From Rhodovulum sulfidophilum (GTDB lineage: Bacteria > Pseudomonadota > Alphaproteobacteria > Rhodobacterales > Rhodobacteraceae), in contig QFPW01000022.1 of the NCBI GenBank assembly GCA_003241785.1, forward strand, positions 1 to 55,580: a stretch of DNA of 55,580 bases, in the 5' to 3' direction. Positions within the stretch are counted from its first letter, which is position 1; every line of letters begins with the position of its first letter. Of the stretch, positions 44,731 to 53,889 are shown one piece after another. The notes under the pieces were generated by a model. That model ran no database searches, was not told the origin of the DNA, and was given only the letters and a program-made list of their open reading frames with translations. Both the position numbers and the translations under genes were made by a program.

Positions 44731-45189
44731 ATGCGCGCGCTTCTCCTCGCCCTGGCGCTCTCCCTCGCCCCGCTCGCCAGCCTCGCGGTGCAGCCGAACG
44801 AGATCCTGCCCGATCCCGGCCAGGAGGCGCGGGCGCGGGCGATCACCCGGGAACTGCGCTGCGTCGTCTGCCAGTCGGAATCACTCGACGAGAGCAACGC
44901 CGACATCGCCCGCGACCTGCGGCTCATGGTGCGCGAGCGCATCGTCGCCGGCGACGACGACGCGCAGGTGATCGACTACGTGGTCGACCGCTACGGCGAA
45001 TTCGTGCTGTTCCGCCCGCGCTTCTCCCGGGGCAACGCGGTGCTGTGGTTCTCCGGACCCGCCTTCCTCCTGATCGGCGGCGGCCTCGCCTTCGCCTTCA
45101 TCCGCCGCCGCGCCCGCGCGCCCGAGGCGCCGCCGCCGAAGCTCAGCCCCGAGGAAGAGCGGCGTCTCGCGCGCCTCATCGAGGACTGA
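44731..45189 (+). CDS. ccmH: Cytochrome c maturation protein CcmH
   Basis: 152 residues: signal sequence (1-19), thioredoxin-like LRCVVCQ motif with Cys44 and Cys47 that reduces the CxxCH of apocytochrome c, and one C-terminal membrane helix (about 104-122). This is the short CcmH; the TPR domain is expected as a separate ccmI, which is not in this window. Confidence 0.95.
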   Translation: MRALLLALALSLAPLASLAVQPNEILPDPGQEARARAITRELRCVVCQSESLDESNADIARDLRLMVRERIVAGDDDAQVIDYVVDRYGEFVLFRPRFSRGNAVLWFSGPAFLLIGGGLAFAFIRRRARAPEAPPPKLSPEEERRLARLIED

Positions 45190-45301
45190 GCGCGGCTTTC
45201 CCCCGCGCGGCCGGGGGGCTATGGTCGCGGCCCGCGCGGCCAGCCGGAGGAAACATGCCCCGCTTCGACCCTTCCGCCGCCCTCCCCCGGGACGGCGCGC
45301 G

Positions 45302-48124
45302 ATGACCGCCGCGGCCCTCGCCGATCGCGTCGCGCTGGCGCCGCGCCCGCATGACCGCGCCCGCGCGGGCGAGATCGACGCGCTCTTCGCCGATCTCGCC
45401 GAGGCGCCGCGGGCGCTCCTGACCGGCGCCGCCGGCTGCTCGCCCTTCCTCGACGGGCTGATGCGCCGCGACGCCGACTGGCTCCGCGAAGCGCTCGCGC
45501 AGGCACCGGAGACGGCGCTCGCCGCGGTCTTCGCCGAGATGGAGGTGGGCGATCCCGCCATCCCGCTCGGCAACCGGCTCCGGATCGCGAAGCGCCGCGT
45601 CGCGCTCCTGACCGCCCTCGCCGATCTCGGCGGGGTCTGGCCGGTCCTGACCGTCACCGGCGCGCTCACGGAGCTCGCCGACCGCGCCGTGGCGCTCGGC
45701 CTGCGCGCGCTCGTCGCCGAGGAGATCGCGCGCGGCAAGCTCAAGGTCGATCCGGCGGAGGTCGGCGACACGGCGGGGATGTTCGTGCTCGCCATGGGCA
45801 AGATGGGCGCGGGCGAGCTCAACTATTCCTCCGACATCGACCTCATCGTGCTCTTCGACGAGACGCGCCACGACCCGGACGACTATGGCGACGTGCGCCG
45901 CGTCTTCATCCGCGTCACCCAGCGCCTCGTGAAGCTCCTCTCCGAGATCACCGCCGAGGGCTATGTCTTCCGCACCGACCTGCGGCTGCGCCCCGATCCC
46001 TCGGTGACGCCGGTCTGCATCGCGACCGAGCCGGCGGAGAACTATTACGAGAGCGTCGGCCGCACCTGGGAACGCGCCGCCTATATCAAGGCGCGGCCCT
46101 GCGCCGGAGCGATCGACGCCGGCTGGGCCTTCCTCGAGCGGCTGCGGCCCTTCATCTGGCGCCGCCACCTCGATTTCGCGGCGATCCAGGACGCGCATGA
46201 CATGCGGCTCCGCATCCGCGAGCACAAGGGGCTGACCGGGCCGCTGAAGCTCATGGGCCACGACGTGAAGCTCGGCCTGGGCGGCATCCGCGAGATCGAG
46301 TTCTTCACCCAGACCCGCCAGCTCATCACCGGCGGCCGCGACACCGGGCTGCGCCAGCGCGACACGCTCGGCGCGCTCGCGGCGCTGACCGAGAAGGGCT
46401 GGGTCGAGTCCCGGGTCGCCGAGCCGCTGCGCGACGCCTATCTCGCGCATCGCGTGCTCGAGCACCGGCTGCAGATGATCGACGACGCGCAGACGCAGAA
46501 GATGCCCACCACCGAGGCCGGCCTCGCCCGGCTGATCGACTTCTGCGCCGCCGATCCCGCGACCTTCGAGACCGAGCTTCTCGACCGGTTCCGCGCCGTC
46601 CACGCGCTGACCGAGCCCTTCTTCGCCCCCGGCGCCGAACCCGCGCCGGCGCCGCCCGAGGTCGATTTCGCCGACGCCGAGGCGGCGGAGGCGGTGATGC
46701 GGGGCTGGAGCGGGCTGCCCGCGCTCCGCTCCGAACGCGCCCGGGTGATCTTCCGCCGGCTGCTGCCGCGGCTGCTCGCCCGGCTCGGCGCGGCGCCGAG
46801 CCCGGACCAGACGCTGCTGCGCCTCGACGCCTTCCTCAGGGTGCAGCCGGCCGGGGTGCAGCTCTTCTCGCTGATGGAGGCCAATCCGCGCGTGCTCGAC
46901 CTCATCGTCGACATCTGCGCCTCGACGCCCGAGCTCGCGCGCACCCTCGGCCGCCACGCCGGCGTGCTCGACGCGGCGCTGACGCGGGACTTCTACCGCC
47001 CGCTGCGCGGCGCCGCCGACCTGCGCTACGAGCTCGCGCGCCGGCTCGAGGAGGCCGACGGCTACGAGGCGGCGCTGAACGTCGCCCGGGCCTGGACCCG
47101 CGAGCGGCTTTTCCGGATCGGCGTCCACCTGATGCGCGGGATCTCCGGCGCCGAGGAGGCGGGCACCGCCTATTCCGCCGTGGCCGAGGCGGTGCTCGCG
47201 GCCGTGACGCCGCTCGTCGCGCGCGATTTCGCGACCCGCCACGGCCCGCCGCCGGGCGCCGGCGCGGTCGTCGTCGCCATGGGCAAGCTCGGCAGCCGCG
47301 AGATGACCGCGAGCTCCGACCTCGATCTCATCGTGATCTACGACGCCGAGGGCGCCGAGACCTCGGAGGGCAAGCGGCCGCTGCCGGTCTCGACCTATTA
47401 CGCGCGGCTCACCCAGGCGATCATCGCCGCGCTCTCGGCGCCGATGGCGGAAGGGATCCTCTACGAGGTCGACATGCGGCTGCGCCCCTCCGGGCGGCAG
47501 GGGCCGCTCGCGACCAGCCTCGCCGCCTTCGCCGCCTACCAGTCCGACGAGGCCTGGACCTGGGAGCATCTCGCGCTGACGCGCGCCCGCGTCGTCGCCG
47601 GCCCGCACGGGCTGAGCGAGCGGGTCGGCGCGGCGATCGACGCGGTGCTCGCGACCGAGCACGATCCGGCGAAGGTGCTCGGCGACGTCCGCGACATGCG
47701 CCGCCGCCTCGCCGGGGCCAAGGAAGCGGCCGCCGTCGATCCCTGGGAGGTGAAGCTCGGTCCCGGCCGGATGATGGACATCGAGCTCCTCGCCCAGACC
47801 GGCGCGCTGCTGCACGGGCTGACGCGGCTGCACCGGCCGCGGCGGATGCTGACGCGGCTGCGCCGGGTCGGCTGGCTGACCGGGCCCGAGGCCGACGCGC
47901 TCGAGGGCGCGCATGGCGCCTTCGCCGCGACCCAGCAGATCATGCGCCTCGCCAGCGACCGGACCCGTGATCCGGCGGAGATGGGCCCGGGCCTCGTCAC
48001 GCTGCTCCTGGAGGCGACCGGGCAGGACAGCCTCGAGGCGCTGCGCGCGACGCTGGCGCGCTCGGCCGAGGTGGCGGCGGCGATCATCACCCGCCGGCTC
48101 GGACCGGCCGAGGCCGAGGGATGA
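45302..48124 (+). CDS. glnE: Bifunctional glutamine synthetase adenylyltransferase/deadenylase
   Basis: 940 residues controlling glutamine synthetase by reversible AMP addition in response to PII. Two nucleotidyltransferase domains are clear: GKMGAGELNYSSDIDLIVLFD (N-terminal, deadenylylating; Gly-Ser-Asp-x-Asp core) and GKLGSREMTASSDLDLIVIYD-type C-terminal adenylylating site, each followed by a helical GlnD_UR_UTase-like domain. ATG 45302 gives normal length. It stands alone after ccmH. Confidence 0.95.
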   Translation: MTAAALADRVALAPRPHDRARAGEIDALFADLAEAPRALLTGAAGCSPFLDGLMRRDADWLREALAQAPETALAAVFAEMEVGDPAIPLGNRLRIAKRRVALLTALADLGGVWPVLTVTGALTELADRAVALGLRALVAEEIARGKLKVDPAEVGDTAGMFVLAMGKMGAGELNYSSDIDLIVLFDETRHDPDDYGDVRRVFIRVTQRLVKLLSEITAEGYVFRTDLRLRPDPSVTPVCIATEPAENYYESVGRTWERAAYIKARPCAGAIDAGWAFLERLRPFIWRRHLDFAAIQDAHDMRLRIREHKGLTGPLKLMGHDVKLGLGGIREIEFFTQTRQLITGGRDTGLRQRDTLGALAALTEKGWVESRVAEPLRDAYLAHRVLEHRLQMIDDAQTQKMPTTEAGLARLIDFCAADPATFETELLDRFRAVHALTEPFFAPGAEPAPAPPEVDFADAEAAEAVMRGWSGLPALRSERARVIFRRLLPRLLARLGAAPSPDQTLLRLDAFLRVQPAGVQLFSLMEANPRVLDLIVDICASTPELARTLGRHAGVLDAALTRDFYRPLRGAADLRYELARRLEEADGYEAALNVARAWTRERLFRIGVHLMRGISGAEEAGTAYSAVAEAVLAAVTPLVARDFATRHGPPPGAGAVVVAMGKLGSREMTASSDLDLIVIYDAEGAETSEGKRPLPVSTYYARLTQAIIAALSAPMAEGILYEVDMRLRPSGRQGPLATSLAAFAAYQSDEAWTWEHLALTRARVVAGPHGLSERVGAAIDAVLATEHDPAKVLGDVRDMRRRLAGAKEAAAVDPWEVKLGPGRMMDIELLAQTGALLHGLTRLHRPRRMLTRLRRVGWLTGPEADALEGAHGAFAATQQIMRLASDRTRDPAEMGPGLVTLLLEATGQDSLEALRATLARSAEVAAAIITRRLGPAEAEG

Positions 48125-48154
48125 GACAGAGCCGCGCCCGCTCCACCGGGCGCC

Positions 48155-48233
48155 GTCCCGGGCTCGACCCGGGACCCCCCCGACCGACCGGAGCGCCAAT
48201 GTCGCGGTGGAGGTCCCGGGTCGGGCCCGGGAC
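48155..48233. repeat. REP-like palindrome doublet E
   Basis: Two GTCCCGGG/CCCGGGAC palindromes (48155-48175 and 48213-48233) with 5-base loops and a 37-bp spacer, ending 30 bp before the deacetylase-like gene. A smaller hairpin (48135-48152) precedes it. Confidence 0.8.
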
Positions 48234-48263
48234 AGCGGCGCGCCCGCGTCGCGCGGCGCGCGG

Positions 48264-49202
48264 ATGACGCCCCCGATCGTCTATCACCCCGACTACATGG
48301 CGCAGCTGCGCCCCGGCCACCGCTTCCCGATGTCGAAATACGGCTACCTGCGCGAAGCCCTCGCGGCGCGCGGCCTCCTGCCCGCCGGCGGTTTCCTCGC
48401 CCCCGCCCCGGCGCCGGTCGCGCTCGTCGCCGCCGTCCACCGCTTCGACTATGTCGAGCGCGTCGCGACCCAGCGCCTGACCCCGGCCGAGGAGCGGCGG
48501 ATCGGCCTGCCCGGCACCCCGGCGGTCGCGCGGCGCGCCTTCCTCTCCGCCGCCGGCACGCTGCTCGCCGCGCGCCTCGCGCTCGAGCACGGGTTGGCGC
48601 TCAACATGGCCGGCGGCTCGCATCACGCGGGGCCGGAGGGCGGCGCGGGGTTCTGCGTCTTCAACGACGTCGCCGTGGCCGCCCAGGCGCTGCTGCACGA
48701 GGGCCGGGTCGCGCGCGTGCTGGTGGTCGATTGCGACGTGCACCAGGGCGACGGCACGGCGGAGATCTTCGCCGGCCGGGACGAGGTCATGACGCTCTCG
48801 CTCCACGCCGAGAAGAACTACCCGGCGCGCAAGGCGGTCTCGAGCCTCGACTTCCCGCTGCCCGACGGGCTCGCCGACCGGCCCTATCTCGAGGTGCTCG
48901 ACCACGCGCTCGGCCTGACGGAGAGCTTCCGGCCGGGGATCGTCTTCTACAACGCCGGGGTCGATCCGCACCGCGACGACCGGCTGGGGCGCCTCGGCCT
49001 GACGAGCGACGGCCTCCGCGCCCGCGACGCCCGCGTCATCGGCTGGGCGCGGGCGCGGGGCCTGCCGCTCGCCTGCGTGCTCGGCGGCGGCTACGACACC
49101 GACCCCGGGCGCCTCGCGGCGCGGCATGCGATCCTGTTCGAGGAAGCGGCGCGGGCGGCGGGCGGGGATGGTGGGCGGATCGCCCACCCTACAGCTCGGT
49201 AG
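48264..49202 (+). CDS. Histone-deacetylase-family protein
   Basis: 312 residues of the zinc-dependent arginase/deacetylase fold. Catalytic His pair in GGSHHAGPEGGAGFCVFND, metal ligands in VVDCDVHQGDGT, and the final GGGYDTDP loop are intact. The N-terminal HPDYMAQLRPGHRFPMSKYG is like class IV HDACs and bacterial acetylpolyamine/acetoin-type enzymes. Target unknown (protein Lys or small amide). The last residues and the stop codon lie inside intergenic palindromes, so the C-terminus may be non-native. Confidence 0.88.
   Translation: MTPPIVYHPDYMAQLRPGHRFPMSKYGYLREALAARGLLPAGGFLAPAPAPVALVAAVHRFDYVERVATQRLTPAEERRIGLPGTPAVARRAFLSAAGTLLAARLALEHGLALNMAGGSHHAGPEGGAGFCVFNDVAVAAQALLHEGRVARVLVVDCDVHQGDGTAEIFAGRDEVMTLSLHAEKNYPARKAVSSLDFPLPDGLADRPYLEVLDHALGLTESFRPGIVFYNAGVDPHRDDRLGRLGLTSDGLRARDARVIGWARARGLPLACVLGGGYDTDPGRLAARHAILFEEAARAAGGDGGRIAHPTAR
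49170..49188. repeat. Palindrome GGTGGGCG-GAT-CGCCCACC in the 3' end of the deacetylase-like gene
   Basis: Same arms as 41059-41077. Here it is translated as part of the last dozen codons. Confidence 0.65.
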
Positions 49203-49257
49203 GGCGGACCTCGGTCCGCCGATCCGGCGGCGGAAGGCGGACCGAGGTCCGCCCTAC
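49199..49257. terminator. 22-bp perfect inverted repeat between convergent genes
   Basis: Arms 49199-49220 and 49236-49257 are exact reverse complements, beginning GTAGGGCGGACC and ending GGTCCGCCCTAC, with a 15-base loop. The TAG in the left arm is the stop codon of the deacetylase-like gene, and parC ends 17 bp to the right. It could serve as a bidirectional terminator, and the arms recur in form with other GTAGGG repeats. Confidence 0.6.
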
Positions 49258-49273
49258 GCGGCGCGTTGCGGGA

Positions 49274-51520
49274 TCAATCGAAGCGGTTGTTCTGCGGGAA
49301 GCCGCGCGGCGCCATGCGTCCGGCGTCGGCGCGCTTGCCGACCCATTCGGCGAGATCGACCGCCGTCACCGTGCGGGTCCGGCCGGCGGGATCCTTCCAG
49401 CTCAGCCCGGCGGCGAGATCGAAGGTGATCGCATCCGAGAGCCCGCCGTCCTTGTAGCGCTGCAGCCGGGTGCCCTTGCCGCGGCCCATCTCGTCGAGCT
49501 CGGCGACCGGGAACACGAGCACCTTGCGGTTCTCGCCCACGACCGCGAGGTGATCGCCCCGGACCGGCCGGCAGACCTTGGCCCGGCTCTCGCCGCGCAG
49601 GTTCAGGACCTGCTTGCCCGCCCGCGTCTGCGCCAGCGCCTCGTCCTCGGGCAGCACGAAGCCGTCGCCCGCGTCCGAGGCGACGATCAGCTTCGCGCCG
49701 GGACGGTGCACGAAGAGCGCGACCATCCGCGCCTCGTTCGGGATATCCGCGATCAGCCGGATCGGCTCGCCCATGCCGCGGCCCCCGGGCAGGGTGGCGC
49801 AGGAGAGCGTGAACATCCGCCCGTTCGAGGCCAGCAGCAGCAGCCGGTCGGTGGTCTCGGCCCGGATCAGGAACCGGGGTCCGTCGCCGTCCTTGAACTT
49901 CAGCTCGGCGTCGTCGGCGAGATGGCCCTTCATCGCGCGGATCCAGCCCATTTCCGAGCAGACCACGGTGATCGGCTCGCGCTCGATCATCGCCTCGTAG
50001 GCCACTTCCTCGACATCGGGCATGTCGTCGAAGCTGGTGCGCCGCGCGCCGCCCGGCGCCTTCGCGCCGAAGGCCTTGCGCACTTCCTGGAGCTCCTCCG
50101 CGATGCGCCGCCACTGCGCCTCCTCCGAGCCGAGCAGCGTGATCAGCCCCTCGCGCTCGATGGTGAGCGTGTCGCGCTCGCCCCGGATCTCCATCTCCTC
50201 GAGCCGGCGCAGGCTCCGCAGCCGCATGTTGAGGATCGCCTCGGCCTGCGCGTCGCTGAGGCCGAATTCCGCCATCATCACCGCCTTCGGCTCGTCCTCG
50301 GTGCGGATGATCTCGATCACCCGGTCGAGGTTGAGATAGGCGACGAGGTAGCCCTCGAGGATCTCGAGCCGCGCCTCGATCTTCTCGAGCCGGAAGCGCG
50401 AGCGGCGCAGCAGCACGTCGCGCCGGTGATCGAGGAAGGCGCGCAGCACCTCGCTGAGCGAGCAGACCTTCGGCGTCCGTCCGTCGATCAGCACGTTCAT
50501 GTTCATCGCGAAGCGCGTCTCGAGATCGCTGGTCTTGAACAGCATCTCCATCATCACCGCGGGGTCCACGGTGCGCGCGCGGGGCTCCAGCACGATGCGC
50601 AGGTCCTCGGCGCTCTCGTCGCGCACATCGGCGAGGATCGGGATCTTCTTCGCGTTGATGAGATCGGCGATCCGCTCGATCAGCTTGCCCTTCTGCACCT
50701 GGTACGGGATCTCGGTGACCACGACCTGCCACTGGCCCCGGCCGAGGTCCTCGACCGCCCAGCGCGCGCGGAGCCGGAAGCCGCCCCGGCCGGTGCGATA
50801 GGCTTCCTTGATGTTGGCGCGCGGCTCGACGATCACGCCGCCGGTCGGGAAATCCGGTCCCTGGACGAAGTCGAGCAGCTTCTCGTCGCTCGCCCCGGGG
50901 TATTTCACGAGATGCAGCGCCGCCTGGCAGAGCTCCTCGAGATTGTGCGGCGGAATGTTGGTCGCCATGCCGACCGCGATGCCGCTCGATCCGTTGGCGA
51001 GCAGGTTCGGGAAGGCCGCCGGCAGCACTACCGGCTCGCGTTCCGAGCCGTCGTAGTTGTCGCGGAAATCGACCGCGTCCTCGGCCAGCCCTTCCATCAG
51101 CGCCGCCGCCGCCGAGGTCAGCCGCGCCTCGGTATAGCGCTGCGCCGCCGGGTTGTCGCCGTCGATGTTGCCGAAATTGCCCTGGCCGTCCACGAGCGGA
51201 TAGCGGACGTTGAAATCCTGCGCCAGCCGCGCCAGCGCGTCGTAGATCGCCTGGTCGCCGTGCGGGTGATAGTTGCCCATCACCTCGCCGACGATCTTCG
51301 CGCATTTGCGGAAGGCGGAGCCGGGATCGAGCCTGAGGCCGCGCATCGCGTAGAGGATGCGCCGGTGCACCGGCTTCAGCCCGTCGCGCGCGTCGGGCAG
51401 GGCGCGGTGGGTGATCGTCGAGAGCGCGTAGGTCAGATACCGTTCGCCGAGCGCGCTGGCGAGCGCCTCGCGCGTGACGTCGCCGGACGGGCTTTCGGGG
51501 TCATCGGTCGGATCGGCCAT
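49274..51520 (-). CDS. parC: DNA topoisomerase IV subunit A
   Basis: 748 residues. Decatenates daughter chromosomes with ParE. Active-site Tyr129 in AAQRYTEARL; breakage-reunion domain (about 20-480); C-terminal beta-pinwheel with shortened repeats, as in ParC rather than GyrA. The quinolone-pocket helix reads YHPHGDQAIYDAL, i.e. Gln90 and Asp94 where the Escherichia coli enzyme has Ser80 and Glu84. The parE gene is not adjacent. Confidence 0.94.
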   Translation of the reverse strand: MADPTDDPESPSGDVTREALASALGERYLTYALSTITHRALPDARDGLKPVHRRILYAMRGLRLDPGSAFRKCAKIVGEVMGNYHPHGDQAIYDALARLAQDFNVRYPLVDGQGNFGNIDGDNPAAQRYTEARLTSAAAALMEGLAEDAVDFRDNYDGSEREPVVLPAAFPNLLANGSSGIAVGMATNIPPHNLEELCQAALHLVKYPGASDEKLLDFVQGPDFPTGGVIVEPRANIKEAYRTGRGGFRLRARWAVEDLGRGQWQVVVTEIPYQVQKGKLIERIADLINAKKIPILADVRDESAEDLRIVLEPRARTVDPAVMMEMLFKTSDLETRFAMNMNVLIDGRTPKVCSLSEVLRAFLDHRRDVLLRRSRFRLEKIEARLEILEGYLVAYLNLDRVIEIIRTEDEPKAVMMAEFGLSDAQAEAILNMRLRSLRRLEEMEIRGERDTLTIEREGLITLLGSEEAQWRRIAEELQEVRKAFGAKAPGGARRTSFDDMPDVEEVAYEAMIEREPITVVCSEMGWIRAMKGHLADDAELKFKDGDGPRFLIRAETTDRLLLLASNGRMFTLSCATLPGGRGMGEPIRLIADIPNEARMVALFVHRPGAKLIVASDAGDGFVLPEDEALAQTRAGKQVLNLRGESRAKVCRPVRGDHLAVVGENRKVLVFPVAELDEMGRGKGTRLQRYKDGGLSDAITFDLAAGLSWKDPAGRTRTVTAVDLAEWVGKRADAGRMAPRGFPQNNRFD

Positions 51521-51565
51521 GGATTTTCTCTATCCACGCCGCCGCCGCCGGTCCAGCCGAAAGCG

Positions 51566-52603
51566 TCAGGCGGCGGGGGCCGGCGGCGTCGGCGGCCAGC
51601 CGAGCTCGGCCGCGATCGTCGTGCCCTTGCGCAGGTATTCCTCGGCGCGCGCGAGATCGATCATCGCGCCAAGCCGCGCGTTGGCCTCCTCCGGCGTGAA
51701 GGGCACCCGCGCCGCCGCGCTCGCGAAGGTGAGCTCGGAAAAGTCGATCCGGTCGTCGCTCTGGAAGAAATCCACGCGCACATGCAGGAAATCCTCGGCG
51801 TAGCGCCGGGCATCGGCCAGCATGTCCTCGAGATGCGCGGGCCGCGGCACCTCGACCGGATCCACCGGATTGTTGAGCCAGTGGAAATCGGTCGGCGTCC
51901 AGTCCGGCCAGTAGAGGTTGCGCTTGTACCCCGCCGCGGTCCGGTCCTTCACCGCGAGGATGAAGACCGGCTCCCCCATCATGCAGAAGACCTTGTATTC
52001 GATCTGGCCGCTCACGCAGGGCACGTATTCCTCGGCGAGCCAGCGCTTCGGGACCGCGCGATAATGGAACTCGCCGGTGCTGCGCCACTGGTCATAGCCC
52101 ATCCAGTCGCGCACCTTGGCCATGAGCGCGGCCCGGCTCGTGTGCTTGCCGGCGCGCTCGATGTGGTTCTGCCCGCTGCCGAAGCTCGTCTTCAGCGCGA
52201 ATTCCTCCGGCAGATCGACGCCGGCCAGATCCTCCGCCGTCCAGCCCGAGGCGATCAGCCGCGGGGCCTGGATCAACCCGCCCTTGCGCGCGACATAGCT
52301 TCGGACCGCGATCTTGTCGGCCACGAGGCTCATGAGCGGGTTGTGGTGATTCAGGAATTGCCAGCGGATCTTCTCGTTGTACCAGACCGGGTTCTCGAGA
52401 TCGGGCAGGTGGTCGTTCTTGCGCGCATAGGCGTAGCTGATGAGCTCCGCGTCGGAGACGAAGACCGTGTCATGCACGACCCGCTGCACGGGTTGATGGA
52501 GCAGTCCCAGCGATTTCAGCAACTTGGCGCCGCGCCCAAGCCAGCGTCGACGACGATCGATCCGGGCAACGAATTCGTTGCGATCCGCATCGTAGCGTGG
52601 CAT
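51566..52603 (-). CDS. TupA-like ATP-grasp family protein
   Basis: 345 residues resembling the ATP-grasp domain of TupA (teichuronopeptide synthesis) and related polysaccharide-modifying proteins. Landmarks: PVWYNEKIRWQFLNHHNP, LVADKIAVRSYVARKGG, FALKTSFGSGQNHIE and YKVFCMMGEPVFILAVKDR, then a nucleotide/metal loop with FSELTFASAA. Probably ligates an amino acid or similar group to a cell-surface polymer. A clear AAGGA ribosome-binding site precedes the ATG at 52603. It diverges from the SDR gene. Confidence 0.72.
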   Translation of the reverse strand: MPRYDADRNEFVARIDRRRRWLGRGAKLLKSLGLLHQPVQRVVHDTVFVSDAELISYAYARKNDHLPDLENPVWYNEKIRWQFLNHHNPLMSLVADKIAVRSYVARKGGLIQAPRLIASGWTAEDLAGVDLPEEFALKTSFGSGQNHIERAGKHTSRAALMAKVRDWMGYDQWRSTGEFHYRAVPKRWLAEEYVPCVSGQIEYKVFCMMGEPVFILAVKDRTAAGYKRNLYWPDWTPTDFHWLNNPVDPVEVPRPAHLEDMLADARRYAEDFLHVRVDFFQSDDRIDFSELTFASAAARVPFTPEEANARLGAMIDLARAEEYLRKGTTIAAELGWPPTPPAPAA

Positions 52604-52724
52604 CGCAGTTCCTTCCGAATACTCACACAAGCGCGAGCCACTGAATGACACGCCCACCCCACCCCTCATGTAGTTCAAGCGCGCTCGGGGGTGAAGGGGT
52701 AGTTTCGTTAGCGGTCGCACACGT

Positions 52725-53609
52725 ATGGCGATAGTGGCGCCCGGGGATGGCCCGCGTCCGGCCGGCGCGCCGCCCCTCGGCGCGCGCGCGATCCTGATCA
52801 CCGGCTGCTCCTCGGGAATCGGCGCGGACGCGGCGGCGACGCTGCGCGCCCGGGGCTGGCGCGTGCTCGCGACCTGCCGCGCCGCCGCCGACTGCGCCCG
52901 GCTGACGCGCGAGGGATTCGAGAGCTTTCCGCTCGACCTCGCCTCCGAGGAGAGCATCGCCGCCGCGGTCGCCGAAACCGGCGAGCGACTCGGCCGGGCG
53001 CCCGACGCGCTCTTCAACAACGGCGCCTTCGCGATCCCGGGCGCGGTCGAGGACCTGCCCCGCGCCGCGCTGCGCGAGATCTTCGAGGTCAACCTGTTCG
53101 GCCAGGCGGATCTGACCAACCGGCTGCTGCCCGGCATGCGGGCGCGCGGCGCCGGGCGGATCGTGATGAACTCCTCGGTGCTCGGCCTCGTCGCGGCCCC
53201 CTGGCGCGGCGCCTATGTCGCGAGCAAGTTCGCGCTCGAGGGGCTCACGGACACGCTCCGGCTCGAGCTCCGGGGCAGCGGGATCACGGTCAGCCTGATC
53301 GAGCCCGGCCCGATCAGGACGCCGTTCCGCGCCAAGTCGATCCCGCGGTTCGAGCGCCATGTCGACTGGCGCGCCTCGCCCCACGCGGCGGCCTACGAGG
53401 CGACGCTGCTGCGCCGGCTCTACGCCGCCGAGCCGGGCCGCGACCGGTTCGAGCTTCAACCCGCCGCGGTGACCGCGACGCTGCTCCGCGCGCTCGAGAG
53501 CCGCCGCCCGGCGGCGCGCTACACGGTGACGACGCCGGCGCGGGCGGCGGCGGTCCTGCGCCGCGTGCTGACGACCGCCCTGCTCGACCGGGTGCTCGGC
53601 GGACGGTGA
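52725..53609 (+). CDS. Short-chain dehydrogenase/reductase
   Basis: 294 residues, classical SDR. Cofactor motif ILITGCSSGIGADAA (about 23-37), NNG at about 101-103, active-site Ser/Tyr/Lys in MNSSVLG and AYVASKFALEG. Extended C-terminus of about 40 residues. Substrate unknown. Confidence 0.87.
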   Translation: MAIVAPGDGPRPAGAPPLGARAILITGCSSGIGADAAATLRARGWRVLATCRAAADCARLTREGFESFPLDLASEESIAAAVAETGERLGRAPDALFNNGAFAIPGAVEDLPRAALREIFEVNLFGQADLTNRLLPGMRARGAGRIVMNSSVLGLVAAPWRGAYVASKFALEGLTDTLRLELRGSGITVSLIEPGPIRTPFRAKSIPRFERHVDWRASPHAAAYEATLLRRLYAAEPGRDRFELQPAAVTATLLRALESRRPAARYTVTTPARAAAVLRRVLTTALLDRVLGGR

Positions 53610-53682
53610 CGCCGTTGCGATGCCCGGCTTTGCAAAGCCCGGCCCGATCCGGTACCGGTGGGGGACCAGCGCCGGAGGCATC

Positions 53683-53886
53683 ATGACCCAGGATCCGCTC
53701 TTCATCCTCGCCGCCATCGCCTGTCTCGTCACCGTGGGGGTGCTGCTCGTCGGCGTCGGCGGCTTCGCCAAAGGTGGGGATTTCAATCGGAAATACGCGA
53801 ACAAGATAATGCGGCTGCGCCTGCTCGCGCAGTTCATCGCGGTCGTCCTGATCGTGCTCTTCGTCTATTTCTCCAGCCGGGGCTGA
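53683..53886 (+). CDS. HIG1-domain twin-helix small membrane protein
   Basis: 67 residues with two helices (about 6-27 and 45-63) and the HIG1 core FNRKYANKIMRLRLLAQF between them. HIG1 proteins in mitochondria tune respiratory supercomplexes; alphaproteobacterial members are thought to act on cytochrome oxidase. It precedes the PduO gene by 3 bp. Confidence 0.85.
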   Translation: MTQDPLFILAAIACLVTVGVLLVGVGGFAKGGDFNRKYANKIMRLRLLAQFIAVVLIVLFVYFSSRG

Positions 53887-53889
53887 GCC

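Noticed and set aside
45176..48199. A 1,000-codon minus-strand frame opposite glnE
   Set aside because: Codon-bias artefact; composition rich in Arg/Gly/Ala with no motif, while glnE explains the region fully.
48731..52648. A very long open plus-strand frame (over 1,300 codons) opposite parC and the TupA-like gene
   Set aside because: It is the antisense shadow of genuine genes in GC-rich DNA: Arg/Ala/Gly/Asp-rich, no domain, no ribosome-binding site. parC on the other strand is full length with all motifs.
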